Assembly: GCF_000286955.2 (NCBI RefSeq)
Contig: NZ_AJYK02000032.1
Span: forward strand, 1-45,958
DNA from: Vibrio rumoiensis 1S-45
Lineage (GTDB): Bacteria > Pseudomonadota > Gammaproteobacteria > Enterobacterales > Vibrionaceae
Direction: 5' to 3'
DNA length: 45,958 bases
A model generated the notes under the pieces. The model was given only the letters and a program-made list of their open reading frames with translations. It did not search any database and was not told where the DNA came from. The position numbers were made by a program, and so were the translations under genes. This document shows, in pieces, positions 18,170-26,591 of this stretch (position 1 is its first letter; every line of letters begins with the position of its first letter).

Positions 18170-18712
18170 ATGAACGTTAAGAAACAACTTATTCTGGAGT
18201 CAGGACTAAGACTTTTTTATGAGCATGGTATCCATGCCGTTGGAATAAATGAGGTATTAAAAGTATCAGGAGTTGCAAAAAAAACGTTATATCATCACTT
18301 TGAAAATAAAGAGGAGTTAATAGTAGAGGCATTGAACTACCGTGATGAAATTTATCGTGAGTGGTTAATAGGAAGGCTTTCATCTGTACCTCAAGGTAAA
18401 GCAGCGTTAATGGCATTGTTCGAGGCTATTGATGATTGGATTAATGATGATGTTGAAGAACTTGGGGTATTCAACGGTTGTTTTTTTATCAATGCTAGCG
18501 CTGAATTTGGGGATCTTGATTCAAGTATTAACCAAGCTTGTGTTCATCATAAGAAACAAGTGATTCAACTAATACAAAAGTATGGGCAATTGGATGAAGA
18601 CGCTGCTTGCCGAATCTCGATTATCAAAGAGGGAGTTATCACTACGGCTTACACACAGCATGATAAGGATGCTGCGAAAAAAGTGCTTCCTTTAATTGAG
18701 CACTTAATTTAA
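18170..18712 (+). CDS. TetR/AcrR family repressor, divergent from the HPP gene
   Basis: A 180-residue regulator. N-terminal helix-turn-helix spans about residues 5-50 (LFYEHGIHAVGINEVLKVSG, then AKKTLYHHFENKEELI). The C-terminal ligand domain contains NGCFFINASAEFGD, seen in a subgroup of TetR regulators of small-molecule stress genes. The ATG at 18170 with GGATAAAATA in front is preferred; a TTG 12 bases upstream is in frame but less likely. It probably represses itself and the HPP gene through the operator at 18086-18125. Confidence 0.92.
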   Translation: MNVKKQLILESGLRLFYEHGIHAVGINEVLKVSGVAKKTLYHHFENKEELIVEALNYRDEIYREWLIGRLSSVPQGKAALMALFEAIDDWINDDVEELGVFNGCFFINASAEFGDLDSSINQACVHHKKQVIQLIQKYGQLDEDAACRISIIKEGVITTAYTQHDKDAAKKVLPLIEHLI

Positions 18713-18797
18713 CGTCAAGTGATTATAACTTTGGAGATTTTCGGTCACTTGGGTGCAGTATAAAATCTAATTCAAAATGAATGTTAAAGGCCAAACT

Positions 18798-19814
18798 ATG
18801 TCATCACTTCGCTTACTTTTTTCTACATCAACCAACCCTTTATTTAATTTAGCGGTTGAGGACACTATTTTCCGATCTATGCCTGCGGATCAAAAAGTGT
18901 TGTTTCTATGGCGGAACGATAACACTGTTGTCATAGGCCGAGCACAAAATCCGTGGAAAGAATGTAATACTCAAAGAATGGAACGTGACGGTATTACCTT
19001 GGCGCGCCGTCAAAGTGGTGGTGGGGCAGTCTTTCACGATCTTGGTAATACTAACTTTACGTTTATGGCTGGAAAACCGGAGTACGATAAAACCGTGTCT
19101 ACCGATATTGTATTAAAGGCTTTAACTCAGCTTGGAATCAAAGGTAAGGCAACCGGACGCAATGATTTAGTTGTGGAAACAGACGAAGGCGAACGTAAGT
19201 TTTCAGGTTCTGCTTATAGAGAAACGATGGATCGTGGATTTCATCATGGAACCATCTTATTGAATGCGGACATGAGTCGTTTAGCGGATTATCTCAATCC
19301 TGATCCGAAGAAGTTGCAAGCAAAAGGGATTACATCAGTTCGCTCACGAGTAATTAACTTACAGCAACTTGAACCATCGCTAACCCATGAAAAGTTATGT
19401 ACTGCCATTACACAAGCTTTCTTTGACTATTATGGTGAACAGGTTGAAGCCGAATTTATCTCGCCTGATTCCATGCCCGATCTCCCTAATTTCGAAGCCA
19501 CGTTTACCAAGCAACAAGATTGGCATTGGAACTTTGGTAATACCCCAGAATTTACACACCACATCGATGAAAGGTTTACATGGGGTGGAGTAGAGCTGCA
19601 CTTTAACATTAAAAAAGCGCATATTGATGATGTGCAAGTCTTTAGTGATAGCTTAGATCCAGCGCCACTTGAAGCATTGCAAGTTGCCTTAAAAGGGCAA
19701 ATATACTCAGTTGAGGGCATGGAAAGCGCCGTCAGAGATGTTCTACGTGAGTATCCAAACAAGAGAGATGAAATGGAACAAGTCAGGGATTGGCTGTTAA
19801 TACAATTAAGCTAA
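18798..19814 (+). CDS. lplA: Lipoate-protein ligase A
   Basis: Activates free lipoate with ATP and attaches it to the lipoyl domains of pyruvate and 2-oxoglutarate dehydrogenases and the glycine cleavage system. With the ATG at 18798 the protein has 338 residues, equal to E. coli LplA, and aligns along its whole length ([70 protein letters not shown]). A further in-frame ATG at 18777 lacks a ribosome-binding site. It stands alone; no clear terminator was found. Confidence 0.96.
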   Translation: MSSLRLLFSTSTNPLFNLAVEDTIFRSMPADQKVLFLWRNDNTVVIGRAQNPWKECNTQRMERDGITLARRQSGGGAVFHDLGNTNFTFMAGKPEYDKTVSTDIVLKALTQLGIKGKATGRNDLVVETDEGERKFSGSAYRETMDRGFHHGTILLNADMSRLADYLNPDPKKLQAKGITSVRSRVINLQQLEPSLTHEKLCTAITQAFFDYYGEQVEAEFISPDSMPDLPNFEATFTKQQDWHWNFGNTPEFTHHIDERFTWGGVELHFNIKKAHIDDVQVFSDSLDPAPLEALQVALKGQIYSVEGMESAVRDVLREYPNKRDEMEQVRDWLLIQLS

Positions 19815-20027
19815 TGGGTTGCAAATGGGTAGATATGCACAGGTTACTAAAACTGCGATATGGTGGTTAATCAACCGTTTAAACGGCATTTTAAATATAT
19901 TTCAATATTCTTTACGAAATAGGTGTACATCTGAGCTAAACCCTGTAATATCTACCTCGCTCTGTTGATAAGAGTGATTAATGAAACAATTTAGTAAAAG
20001 TAGAATCCTCAAATACATCATTTGTTT
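19815..20027. other. Gap between lplA and the cold-shock gene
   Basis: About 210 bases without an ORF. The only structure is the palindrome CCGTTTAAACGG near 19875, with no convincing T run after it. Confidence 0.35.
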
Positions 20028-20056
20028 TTGTTATTAGATTTTCCCTTCGCTTAATA
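20028..20056 (+). promoter_or_regulatory. Candidate sigma-70 promoter of the cold-shock gene
   Basis: TTGTTA (20028-20033) and TTAATA (20051-20056) are separated by exactly 17 bases. The transcript would have a leader of about 85 bases, including the hairpin GTCGC/GCGAC at 20085-20099, as expected for a temperature-responsive cold-shock mRNA. Confidence 0.5.
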
Positions 20057-20146
20057 AAACATTAAATCGTTCAACGCAGCACCCGTCGCATTTGGCGACA
20101 TAAATTTATGAACTGCATTTATTGCACACAAGATAAGGGACATAAT

Positions 20147-20356
20147 ATGTCTAAAACAACTGGTATCGTTAAATGGTTTAACGAAGAAAAAGGTTTCGGC
20201 TTCATTACTCAAGACAACGGCGGCGCTGACGTATTCGTACATTTCCGTGCTATCGCTTCAGAAGGTTTCAAAACTCTTGCTGAAGGCCAAAAAGTATCTT
20301 TCGAAGTTGAGCAAGGCCAAAAAGGTCTTCAAGCTGCGAACGTTGTTCCTGCTTAA
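20147..20356 (+). CDS. Cold-shock domain protein, CspA family
   Basis: A 69-residue single cold-shock domain with both RNA-binding motifs, KGFGFI (RNP1) and VFVHF (RNP2), and the start [20 protein letters not shown]. It is an RNA chaperone that melts mRNA structure. The chosen ATG has AAGGGA seven bases upstream; the longer in-frame start at 20108 adds residues foreign to the family. The long structured leader suggests post-transcriptional cold control. Confidence 0.95.
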
Positions 20357-20402
20357 TAATTGATTTTTTAGCTCATTAGTTTTACTAATAGCTGAAAGAT
20401 AC

Positions 20403-20434
20403 ACAAGCGCTGGCATTGTCCGGCGCTTGTTTTA
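20403..20434 (+). terminator. Terminator of the cold-shock gene
   Basis: ACAAGCGC (20403-20410) pairs with GCGCTTGT (20423-20430), followed by TTTATT. Confidence 0.85.
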
Positions 20435-20730
20435 TTGAATAGTGACCAAAATAATTGGTAGCAAAACAAAAATAATAGAATAAAAGCCAAAAGTAACTCA
20501 TTTATAAAACTTCACGGTTTGAAGTGTGAAAAATTAAACATCCGACCCTCTGCTTTAGCATTCAAGTCCCGTTGTAATTCTGTTCACCGTATCTTCGATT
20601 AAAGGTAAGTTTCTTTATAAAAGAAATCTTCCTCGTACTGCTCATAAAGCGAACTCGAACATAGCGCCAAGATAAATAGGTTAATACCGGCTTATATAAT
20701 CATAAAAATGAAAATAAGTAGGATAACTGT
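20435..20730. other. Gap with candidate promoter for the short ORF at 20731
   Basis: No gene seen. TATAAT at 20695-20700, in an extended form after ACCGGCT, is a candidate -10 element; no good -35 is present. An eight-codon ORF (20708-20734) overlaps the ATG at 20731 as ATGA, possibly by chance. Confidence 0.35.
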
Positions 20731-20802
20731 ATGACTCGTTCACATGGTAGAAAGCGTTTTTGGTTTCAACAAAAGCGTGACCAGTCTCAAGTAGGCAAAT
20801 AG
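20731..20802 (+). CDS. 23-residue basic peptide, possible small protein
   Basis: ATG ORF with AGGA eight bases upstream (GTAGGATAACTGT), a TATAAT-like box about 30 bases before the start and a very strong terminator 36 bases after the stop. The peptide is basic and aromatic (MTRSHGRKRFWFQQKRDQSQ, then three more residues). Codon use is ordinary for the window. Everything needed for a self-contained small gene is present. Not recognised; it could bind RNA or the ribosome because of its charge, but that is a guess. Confidence 0.5.
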   Translation: MTRSHGRKRFWFQQKRDQSQVGK

Positions 20803-20837
20803 TACTCTTGTAAGTACATCTCTCCTGTAAAGGAAGT

Positions 20838-20870
20838 AAAGCACATCATATTGATATGGTGTGCTTTTTT
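20838..20870 (+). terminator. Strong terminator after the 23-residue ORF
   Basis: AAAGCACA (20838-20845) pairs with TGTGCTTT (20860-20867), with inner ATAT/ATAT pairs, then a T run. Confidence 0.9.
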
Positions 20871-21173
20871 AATGCTATCAATCCCATCAAACCTCACTTC
20901 CACATCAATCGAAAATTCTTCGACATTTAGAATGTGATTTAAAAAATATGAAAAAATCGCCTAGAGTACAAAGTCCAAAATTTGAAACTCTTCATTGATG
21001 TTATTGTGATGTTTATCATTAATAAGTTTTTCAAATGTGCGTTTGATTTTACTTTTGAACAAAGGAATTTGTATTAAGCTTTATATTTCCATTTATGTAC
21101 TTTTCTTGGTGTTAACTTTACCTTTGCTTGTCTAGTATGAGATGTCCAATACAACGTGTATGCAGGAGAAATC
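20871..21173. other. Upstream region of the sulfatase gene
   Basis: About 300 bases without an ORF. It contains the CRP-like site at 21005-21020 and presumably the sulfatase promoter. Confidence 0.4.
21005..21020. promoter_or_regulatory. CRP-like site upstream of the sulfatase
   Basis: TGTGAT-GTTT-ATCATT: the left half matches the CRP consensus fully and the right half partly. It lies about 155 bases before the sulfatase start, a reasonable place for a carbon-source-controlled gene. Confidence 0.4.
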
Positions 21174-22691
21174 ATGGATAAGAAGAACAAGCAACGCACT
21201 AAAAAACTGGTGCTCAATAGTTGCACTCTGGCGCTTGGAGCCGCATCTTTAACCGCACAAGCTGCTGATCAACCCAATATTGTGGTCATTTTCGGCGATG
21301 ATATAGGTTACTGGAACTTAAGTACCTATAGCCAAGGTATGATGGGCTATCAAACCCCTAATATCGACCGTATTGCCGCTGAAGGGGCAAAGTTTACCGA
21401 TTACTACGCACAACAAAGCTCGACTGCTGGTCGCTCTGCTTTTATTACAGGGCAGATGCCTAAACGAACAGGTTTATCAAAAGTGGGTATTCCAGGTTCG
21501 AAAATTGGTATCAGTGATAAAGATCCAACCATGGCAACCATGTTGAAAGAGCTTGGTTATGCCTCTGGGCAATTTGGAAAAAACCATTTAGGTGATAGAG
21601 ACGAATACTTACCAAGCCAACATGGTTTTGATGAGTTTTTTGGTAATCTTTACCACTTAAATGCGGAAGAAGAACCAGAAAATGCAGACTACCCGAAAGA
21701 CCCTCAATTTCGTAAACAATTTGGTCCACGCGGCGTCATTAAATCGAGTTCTGATGGTAAGGTACAAGATACCGGTCCATTAACAAGAAAACGCATGGAA
21801 ACGGTGGATATCGAATTTATCGATGCCGCTGAAGAGTTTATGACCAAGCAAGTGAAAGCAGACAAACCATTCTTTACTTGGATTAATACAACTCGTATGC
21901 ACAACCGTACTCACCTAGATCCAAAATCACAGAATAAAACAGGCTTGGGCGATTATGCCGACGGTATGGTTGAGCATGATGGGCAAGTTGGTGAGGTTCT
22001 GAAAAAGATCAAAGATCTTGGCATAGAAGATAACACCATTGTTCTTTATACCACCGATAATGGTCCAATGATTAACACATGGCCAGATGCGGGTATGACG
22101 CCTTTCCGCAGCGAAAAAAATACCGGTTGGGAAGGCGGTTTTCGTGTCCCTGCGATGATCAAATGGCCGGGTCACATTAAGCCGGGTACAGTCATCACTG
22201 ATCTGTTTGCCAGTGAAGACTGGTTCCCAACATTACTTGCTGCTGCGGGTAATCCAAAAGTAAAAGAACAATTACTTGAAGGTACTACGGCACAAGGAAA
22301 GCCTTATAACGTTCATTTAGATGGTTATGATCAGCGTGATCTTCTTGCCGGGAAGGGGCCTACCAAGCGTAAAAACTTCTTCTATTGGAGTGATGATGGT
22401 GACTTGCTTGCGATGCGACATGATCGCTGGAAGTTCCACTTTAGAATCCAAGAGCATGAATCAGGCTGGGGGGTTTGGGAACGCCCGTTTACCACTCTAC
22501 GTGTGCCAAAAATGTTTGACCTGAAGAATGATCCATTTGAACGTGGAGATACTTCAATGGAATACGGTAAATGGATGTATGACCGCATTTATTTGATGGC
22601 TGGTTATGCGCAACCAGAAGTTTTCAAAATGTATAAATCATTTGAAAAATTCCCACCGCGCTTTAAACCAGCAAGCTTTACTGTGAAATAA
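21174..22691 (+). CDS. Periplasmic serine-type sulfatase
   Basis: A 505-residue sulfatase of the alkaline phosphatase superfamily, hydrolysing a sulfate ester outside the cytoplasm. Residues 1-31 are a signal peptide ending TAQAA. Metal residues appear in FGDDIG (Asp42, Asp43) and YTTDNGP. The activation motif is Ser83-Thr-Ala-Gly-Arg87 (QQSSTAGRSAF): Ser rather than Cys, so formylglycine must be made by a radical-SAM maturase, which is the next gene. Lys136 and His138 (GKNHLGD) complete the active site. GGAG six bases before the ATG at 21174 decides the start over an upstream GTG. The substrate is unknown; a sulfated algal or animal polysaccharide is likely. Confidence 0.93.
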   Translation: MDKKNKQRTKKLVLNSCTLALGAASLTAQAADQPNIVVIFGDDIGYWNLSTYSQGMMGYQTPNIDRIAAEGAKFTDYYAQQSSTAGRSAFITGQMPKRTGLSKVGIPGSKIGISDKDPTMATMLKELGYASGQFGKNHLGDRDEYLPSQHGFDEFFGNLYHLNAEEEPENADYPKDPQFRKQFGPRGVIKSSSDGKVQDTGPLTRKRMETVDIEFIDAAEEFMTKQVKADKPFFTWINTTRMHNRTHLDPKSQNKTGLGDYADGMVEHDGQVGEVLKKIKDLGIEDNTIVLYTTDNGPMINTWPDAGMTPFRSEKNTGWEGGFRVPAMIKWPGHIKPGTVITDLFASEDWFPTLLAAAGNPKVKEQLLEGTTAQGKPYNVHLDGYDQRDLLAGKGPTKRKNFFYWSDDGDLLAMRHDRWKFHFRIQEHESGWGVWERPFTTLRVPKMFDLKNDPFERGDTSMEYGKWMYDRIYLMAGYAQPEVFKMYKSFEKFPPRFKPASFTVK

Positions 22692-22702
22692 AATGTTGTA
22701 TT

Positions 22703-22734
22703 GGTAGCGTCAGATCTGGCGCTACCTCTTTTTT
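22703..22734 (+). terminator. Terminator-like hairpin between sulfatase and maturase
   Basis: GGTAGCG (22703-22709) pairs with CGCTACC (22720-22726), then TCTTTTTT. It ends within a few bases of the maturase ribosome-binding site, so it probably lets only part of the transcription through. Confidence 0.75.
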
Positions 22735-22745
22735 CCGAGGGTACT

Positions 22746-24050
22746 ATGAACAAACTATTTGCCAATGATTCAACCATGATGGAAGTGATTCCGTTAAAGA
22801 CATCAGAAAAAGATCTCAGTGACAAACCCGCTTATGAGCGTCGATTTCATGTGATGGCAAAACCCGGTGGTTCAAAGTGCAATATTGATTGTCAGTATTG
22901 TTTTTATCTCCATAAAGAAGGTTTGTTGCATCAACCAAAGCAGCCACAAATGGACGATGAAACTCTAGAACGTTTTATTCAAAGCTATATACAAAGCCAA
23001 GATGGTGACGAAGTTGTATTTTCATGGCAAGGCGGTGAGCCAACATTATTAGGCATTGATTACTATAGAAAAATTGTAGCATTACAAAAGAAATATCAAC
23101 CGGATGGTGTTACGATTCAAAACGATCTTCAAACTAACGGCATATTATTGAATGACGAGTGGTGTGAATTTTTAAAGCAGAACAATTTTCTCGTTGGTTT
23201 GTCGATTGATGGGCCAGCAGAGTTACATGACAAATATAGAGTGACCCGCAGCGGTAAACCAACATTCCATTTGGTCATGAAAGCGGTGGAGTGTTTGAAG
23301 AAACACGGCGTGCCATTTAATGCGCTTACTGTCGTCAACCGGCATAATGCCAAATATCTGTTAGAAGTGTATCGCTTTCTTACTCAAGAGTTAGGCGCTA
23401 CCTACGTTCAATTTACTCCGATTGTGGAGCCGTCTAATTTTAAAACCACCGCACCGCAATTTTGGAGCGACAGTATGTTGCCTAAGTTGGGTGAAGAATT
23501 AAGTAAACCTGGTCACCCAATGTCAGTAGTAACGGATTGGTCGGTGGATCCCGATGATTGGGGACATTTTTTATCGGTAATCTTTGAAGAATGGGTGAAC
23601 AACGATCTTGGTCGTGTGTTGGTGAATTTATTTGAAACGGCCGTTGCACAGACGATGGGCAAACCTTCCCAACTTTGTGTCACTGCTGAATTTTGTGGTA
23701 AAGGGCTTGCGATTGAACATGATGGTGCGGTTTATTCATGTGATCACTATGTGTATCCGGAATATCAAGTGGGTAATGTAAAAGATACTGAGCTCAATAA
23801 GTTAGTGTTTTCAACTTGCCAAGAAGCTTTTGGTATGTCTAAGCGTGAAAGCCTTCCCCAATATTGCAAGTCGTGCGATCACTTAAACCTATGTTGGGGT
23901 GAATGCCCTAAAAACCGTTTGATCCGCACGCCAGATGGGGAAGTAGGGTTGAATTATCTATGTTCGGGTATTAAACAATTTTTTGATTATTCAAAGCCAA
24001 TGCTGGCCGGTATCGCAGTTTTGTTACAACAAAATAAGATAAACCAATAA
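22746..24050 (+). CDS. Anaerobic-type sulfatase maturase (radical SAM/SPASM)
   Basis: A 434-residue cytoplasmic enzyme that oxidises the active-site Ser or Cys of a sulfatase to formylglycine using S-adenosylmethionine. The radical-SAM motif is Cys45-x3-Cys49-x2-Cys52 in GSKCNIDCQYCFYLHKEGL, a signature of this group. The C-terminal SPASM region has the auxiliary-cluster cysteines (CVTAEFCGKG, YSCDHY, YCKSCDHLNLCWGECP, YLCSG). GAGGG lies before the ATG at 22746. It must act on the sulfatase before export, consistent with adjacent synthesis. Same operon as the sulfatase, behind an attenuating hairpin. Confidence 0.94.
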   Translation: MNKLFANDSTMMEVIPLKTSEKDLSDKPAYERRFHVMAKPGGSKCNIDCQYCFYLHKEGLLHQPKQPQMDDETLERFIQSYIQSQDGDEVVFSWQGGEPTLLGIDYYRKIVALQKKYQPDGVTIQNDLQTNGILLNDEWCEFLKQNNFLVGLSIDGPAELHDKYRVTRSGKPTFHLVMKAVECLKKHGVPFNALTVVNRHNAKYLLEVYRFLTQELGATYVQFTPIVEPSNFKTTAPQFWSDSMLPKLGEELSKPGHPMSVVTDWSVDPDDWGHFLSVIFEEWVNNDLGRVLVNLFETAVAQTMGKPSQLCVTAEFCGKGLAIEHDGAVYSCDHYVYPEYQVGNVKDTELNKLVFSTCQEAFGMSKRESLPQYCKSCDHLNLCWGECPKNRLIRTPDGEVGLNYLCSGIKQFFDYSKPMLAGIAVLLQQNKINQ

Positions 24051-24083
24051 CCTTTCCTAAAGAGGAAGAGTACCAGAGATAAA

Positions 24084-24938
24084 ATGATGCATCAGATACT
24101 TGAGAGCTTTGATGAGTGTTATGAAAATACAATGCGTGAGTTAAACCTTATGGGTTTACATCTGCAGGACGTAACGTTGCCGTTTTCAGTTAAAACACAT
24201 CTTCCCATTATAAAACAAGCCAACTTTCAAAGTGCTTTTACCACTTTTAGTATTCCTCGCGGTAAAAAGATCATTGCAGTGATCCCACAAAAAACAGGTT
24301 TGTTCTTTAATTCATACCCACTTGAAATTGGAGAAATAGGCTTAGCAAATGCTGAAACGCCGTGTTTGATTCAATCTAAGCTTGAGCAATCGAGCTCTTT
24401 CTTAATCTACGATTTAAGCCCAAATAACCGACACTTCCAGTTGCTTGCTTCAACCAGCATGCCAGTAATGTTATCTAAGTCGATAGTGACGTTACACGAT
24501 GATTTAGAGGCTTACCAACAAGATTTTGAAAGTGCGTTAAGAGATGTTACGCCACCAATGCGACCTTCAAATTTAAAAGGACGAAGCCGAATTCCACGTA
24601 AAAACTTTGTGCGAGATTTTGTTGTTAAAATATGTAAAACACTGAACACCAAACAGGCAATACAATGGGTTGCGAATGAGTACCAAATGTCGGAAAGAAC
24701 AGCACGCGATGGTTTTAACGATATTATAGGTGTAACGCCAAAGCAATTTATGTTGCTACAACAAATGTTTACCTATCGGCAGCGTTTAGTGAATACCCAA
24801 ACTGGCAGTATTGAATCGGTTGCTACAGAGTTAGGTATTACGGCTAGAGGAAGAATGGCGGGGCAGTATTATCAACATTTTGGTGAAAAACCAAGCCAGA
24901 CATTAAAGCGGCATTTATCAAAAAATTCGTGTAAATAG
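24084..24938 (+). CDS. AraC family transcriptional regulator of the sulfatase locus
   Basis: A 284-residue regulator with a C-terminal double helix-turn-helix (about residues 185-280): TKQAIQWVANEYQMSERTAR and SIESVATELGITARGRMAGQ, then YYQHFGEKPSQTLKRHL, the classical AraC ending. The N-terminal 170 residues form a ligand-sensing domain with FTTFSIPRGKKIIAVIP. It follows the maturase with a 33-base gap, so it probably controls its own operon in response to a sulfated substrate or its products. Confidence 0.85.
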   Translation: MMHQILESFDECYENTMRELNLMGLHLQDVTLPFSVKTHLPIIKQANFQSAFTTFSIPRGKKIIAVIPQKTGLFFNSYPLEIGEIGLANAETPCLIQSKLEQSSSFLIYDLSPNNRHFQLLASTSMPVMLSKSIVTLHDDLEAYQQDFESALRDVTPPMRPSNLKGRSRIPRKNFVRDFVVKICKTLNTKQAIQWVANEYQMSERTARDGFNDIIGVTPKQFMLLQQMFTYRQRLVNTQTGSIESVATELGITARGRMAGQYYQHFGEKPSQTLKRHLSKNSCK

Positions 24939-24996
24939 TGTGTGAGGCGAAATTGATGTAACAAAGGCAAGCGTTTAACACACTACTTAAATTTAA

Positions 24997-25027
24997 AAAG
25001 CCAGTATTACCTGTGAATACTGGCTTT
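24997..25027. terminator. Terminator hairpin between the AraC gene and the deaminase gene
   Basis: AAAGCCAGTATT (24997-25008) pairs perfectly with AATACTGGCTTT (25016-25027). T-rich tails occur on both sides; it sits between convergent genes. Confidence 0.85.
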
Positions 25028-25125
25028 AATGTAGTTGCTGCGAATTCTGTCTGAGTAGTATTAATTTCTACTTTACCTCTATTACTCGTCGCTTCACTGC
25101 AACTGCTTTGGACATATTGTAATGT

Positions 25126-26346
25126 TTAAAAACTGGTTTCTACCCAGCGTGTCACATTATAATCATCATCACACACCGCAATATATCGCCATTTATCAAA
25201 GGTTAGGCAAGGATGAGATGTTGAAAAAGCAATCAAATCACCGACTTGCAAGTCACAATCGTCTGCTACTGTGACGAAAGTATGTTGATCCATAACGGCG
25301 ATGGATGTTAACCCTTGGATTGAAATCGCTTTGCCATTGCGGTAACCATGCTCTGCAATCGGTAAGCCAGCATCGAAAGCAACATCACGCTTTCCCATAC
25401 CGACGATGGCTGTGCCTGCTTCTGGTCGAGAAATAACATACGCCCATACTTCTAAAGCAGAACTTAAATCACCGCCTAGTTCACAAGCAAAACCAGAATT
25501 ATTTTGAGCGCGTGCCATTACGGCATTTTGTGCATCTTGATAGATACCTGTGTCATGGATTAAATAGCAACCAGGGCGGATGATAGGGGTTAGATCTTGA
25601 TGAGCGCTGAAGGTTTCAGCCACGATGTCATACCATGCAGAACCTGCACCGGTAATGATAGGCGAGCTCTGCTGGATCAGCCCTTGTTGTTTGAACGTTT
25701 TCACCAAATTGATTGTTGTGGTTAAGAAATCACGAATTTTTTGCTCGGCATGATCACCATGAATCACCCCCTCATAGACTTCAATACCGTGTAATTCTAG
25801 CGCAGAAGCATCGGCAATAAATTGTGCAAGCTCTTCCACTTCTTGTGGTGTGCGACAACCACAACGGCCACCAATAACCCCCATTTCAATCAAAACGTTT
25901 AACTTCATGTTGCGTGTTTCAAAGAATGTATTAAGTTGCTGTGCATTGGCGATGGAATCGACGCAACAAAAGTAATTGATTTGCTTCTCTGTTATTAAGT
26001 TCGCAATGATAGCCATATTGGCTTTGCCAACTAATTGATTCGCCATAATAATATTTTCAGCGCCAGCGTTAGCTGCGACTTGCGCTTGAGCAGGGGTTGC
26101 GATGGTTAAACCCCATGCGCCTGCGTTTAATTGCTCGGTAAAAAAATCGGCAGTCATCGTTGTTTTACCGTGAGGAGAAAGTTTTACTTGGTGATGATCT
26201 GCAAATTTTTGCATCCAATTTAAGTTATTCGTCAGCGCAGACTGCTTGATAACCGCTGCTGGCAAGCTGATTTCTTCATTAATGAGACTGTAAGTACCTT
26301 GTGGGTTTTCTTGTGCCCAGATACCTTTTGTTCCGATGGTATTCAT
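25126..26346 (-). CDS. D-serine dehydratase-like PLP/zinc enzyme, candidate D-glucosaminate dehydratase
   Basis: A 406-residue fold-type III PLP enzyme of the alanine racemase N-terminal / D-serine dehydratase group. The cofactor lysine is Lys61 in LSPHGKTTM, and the C-terminal zinc pair is His378 and Cys380 in SHPCLTFDKWR. Automatic labels for this group are amino acid deaminase or D-threonine aldolase. Here it is divergent from an RpiR regulator and a D-aminoacylase, with KDG kinase and KDPG aldolase further on, so I infer that it removes water and ammonia from D-glucosaminate to give 2-keto-3-deoxygluconate. A D-glucosaminate ammonia-lyase of this same family is known from Pseudomonas. D-serine or another D-amino acid remains possible. 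Confidence 0.85.
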   Translation of the reverse strand: MNTIGTKGIWAQENPQGTYSLINEEISLPAAVIKQSALTNNLNWMQKFADHHQVKLSPHGKTTMTADFFTEQLNAGAWGLTIATPAQAQVAANAGAENIIMANQLVGKANMAIIANLITEKQINYFCCVDSIANAQQLNTFFETRNMKLNVLIEMGVIGGRCGCRTPQEVEELAQFIADASALELHGIEVYEGVIHGDHAEQKIRDFLTTTINLVKTFKQQGLIQQSSPIITGAGSAWYDIVAETFSAHQDLTPIIRPGCYLIHDTGIYQDAQNAVMARAQNNSGFACELGGDLSSALEVWAYVISRPEAGTAIVGMGKRDVAFDAGLPIAEHGYRNGKAISIQGLTSIAVMDQHTFVTVADDCDLQVGDLIAFSTSHPCLTFDKWRYIAVCDDDYNVTRWVETSF

Positions 26347-26394
26347 TCATTCAGCCCTTTCTTTATTAGCGATGATTTTATCTGCCATGATAAT

Positions 26395-26421
26395 AACTAA
26401 CATTTATTTTTATTGTTAGTT
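26395..26421. promoter_or_regulatory. Inverted repeat AACTAACA/TGTTAGTT, candidate RpiR operator
   Basis: AACTAACA (26395-26402) and TGTTAGTT (26414-26421) are exact reverse complements, 50-75 bases upstream of the dehydratase start. Further single copies are TGTTAG at 26493-26498 and ACTAACA at 26560-26566, just before the regulator gene. The set is a good candidate for binding by the adjacent RpiR protein on both promoters. Confidence 0.6.
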
Positions 26422-26524
26422 TTCCTGTTTGATAAGTAACATTTATTAAGCTATTAATTTAAAACAAGTAAATCTTTATTTTCTATTTTTTATGTTAGAA
26501 ACTATCATACATATTCTTATCTTT

Positions 26525-26540
26525 TGTGTGGTTTCTCACT
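26525..26540. promoter_or_regulatory. CRP-like site in the divergent promoter
   Basis: TGTGT-N6-TCACT matches eight of ten conserved positions of the TGTGA-N6-TCACA consensus, about 50 bases before the regulator gene. It would put the cluster under catabolite control. Confidence 0.4.
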
Positions 26541-26591
26541 TTTTAGTTTAGCGACACACACTAACATTCTCACCATCAAGAGGGCTGTGAC

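Noticed and set aside
19875..19886. CCGTTTAAACGG as terminator of lplA
   Set aside because: The palindrome has almost no loop and no proper T run after it.
25126..26346. Plain D-threonine aldolase call
   Set aside because: The fold and zinc pair are shared by that group, but the KDG kinase, KDPG aldolase and deacylase context favours a dehydratase of D-glucosaminate.
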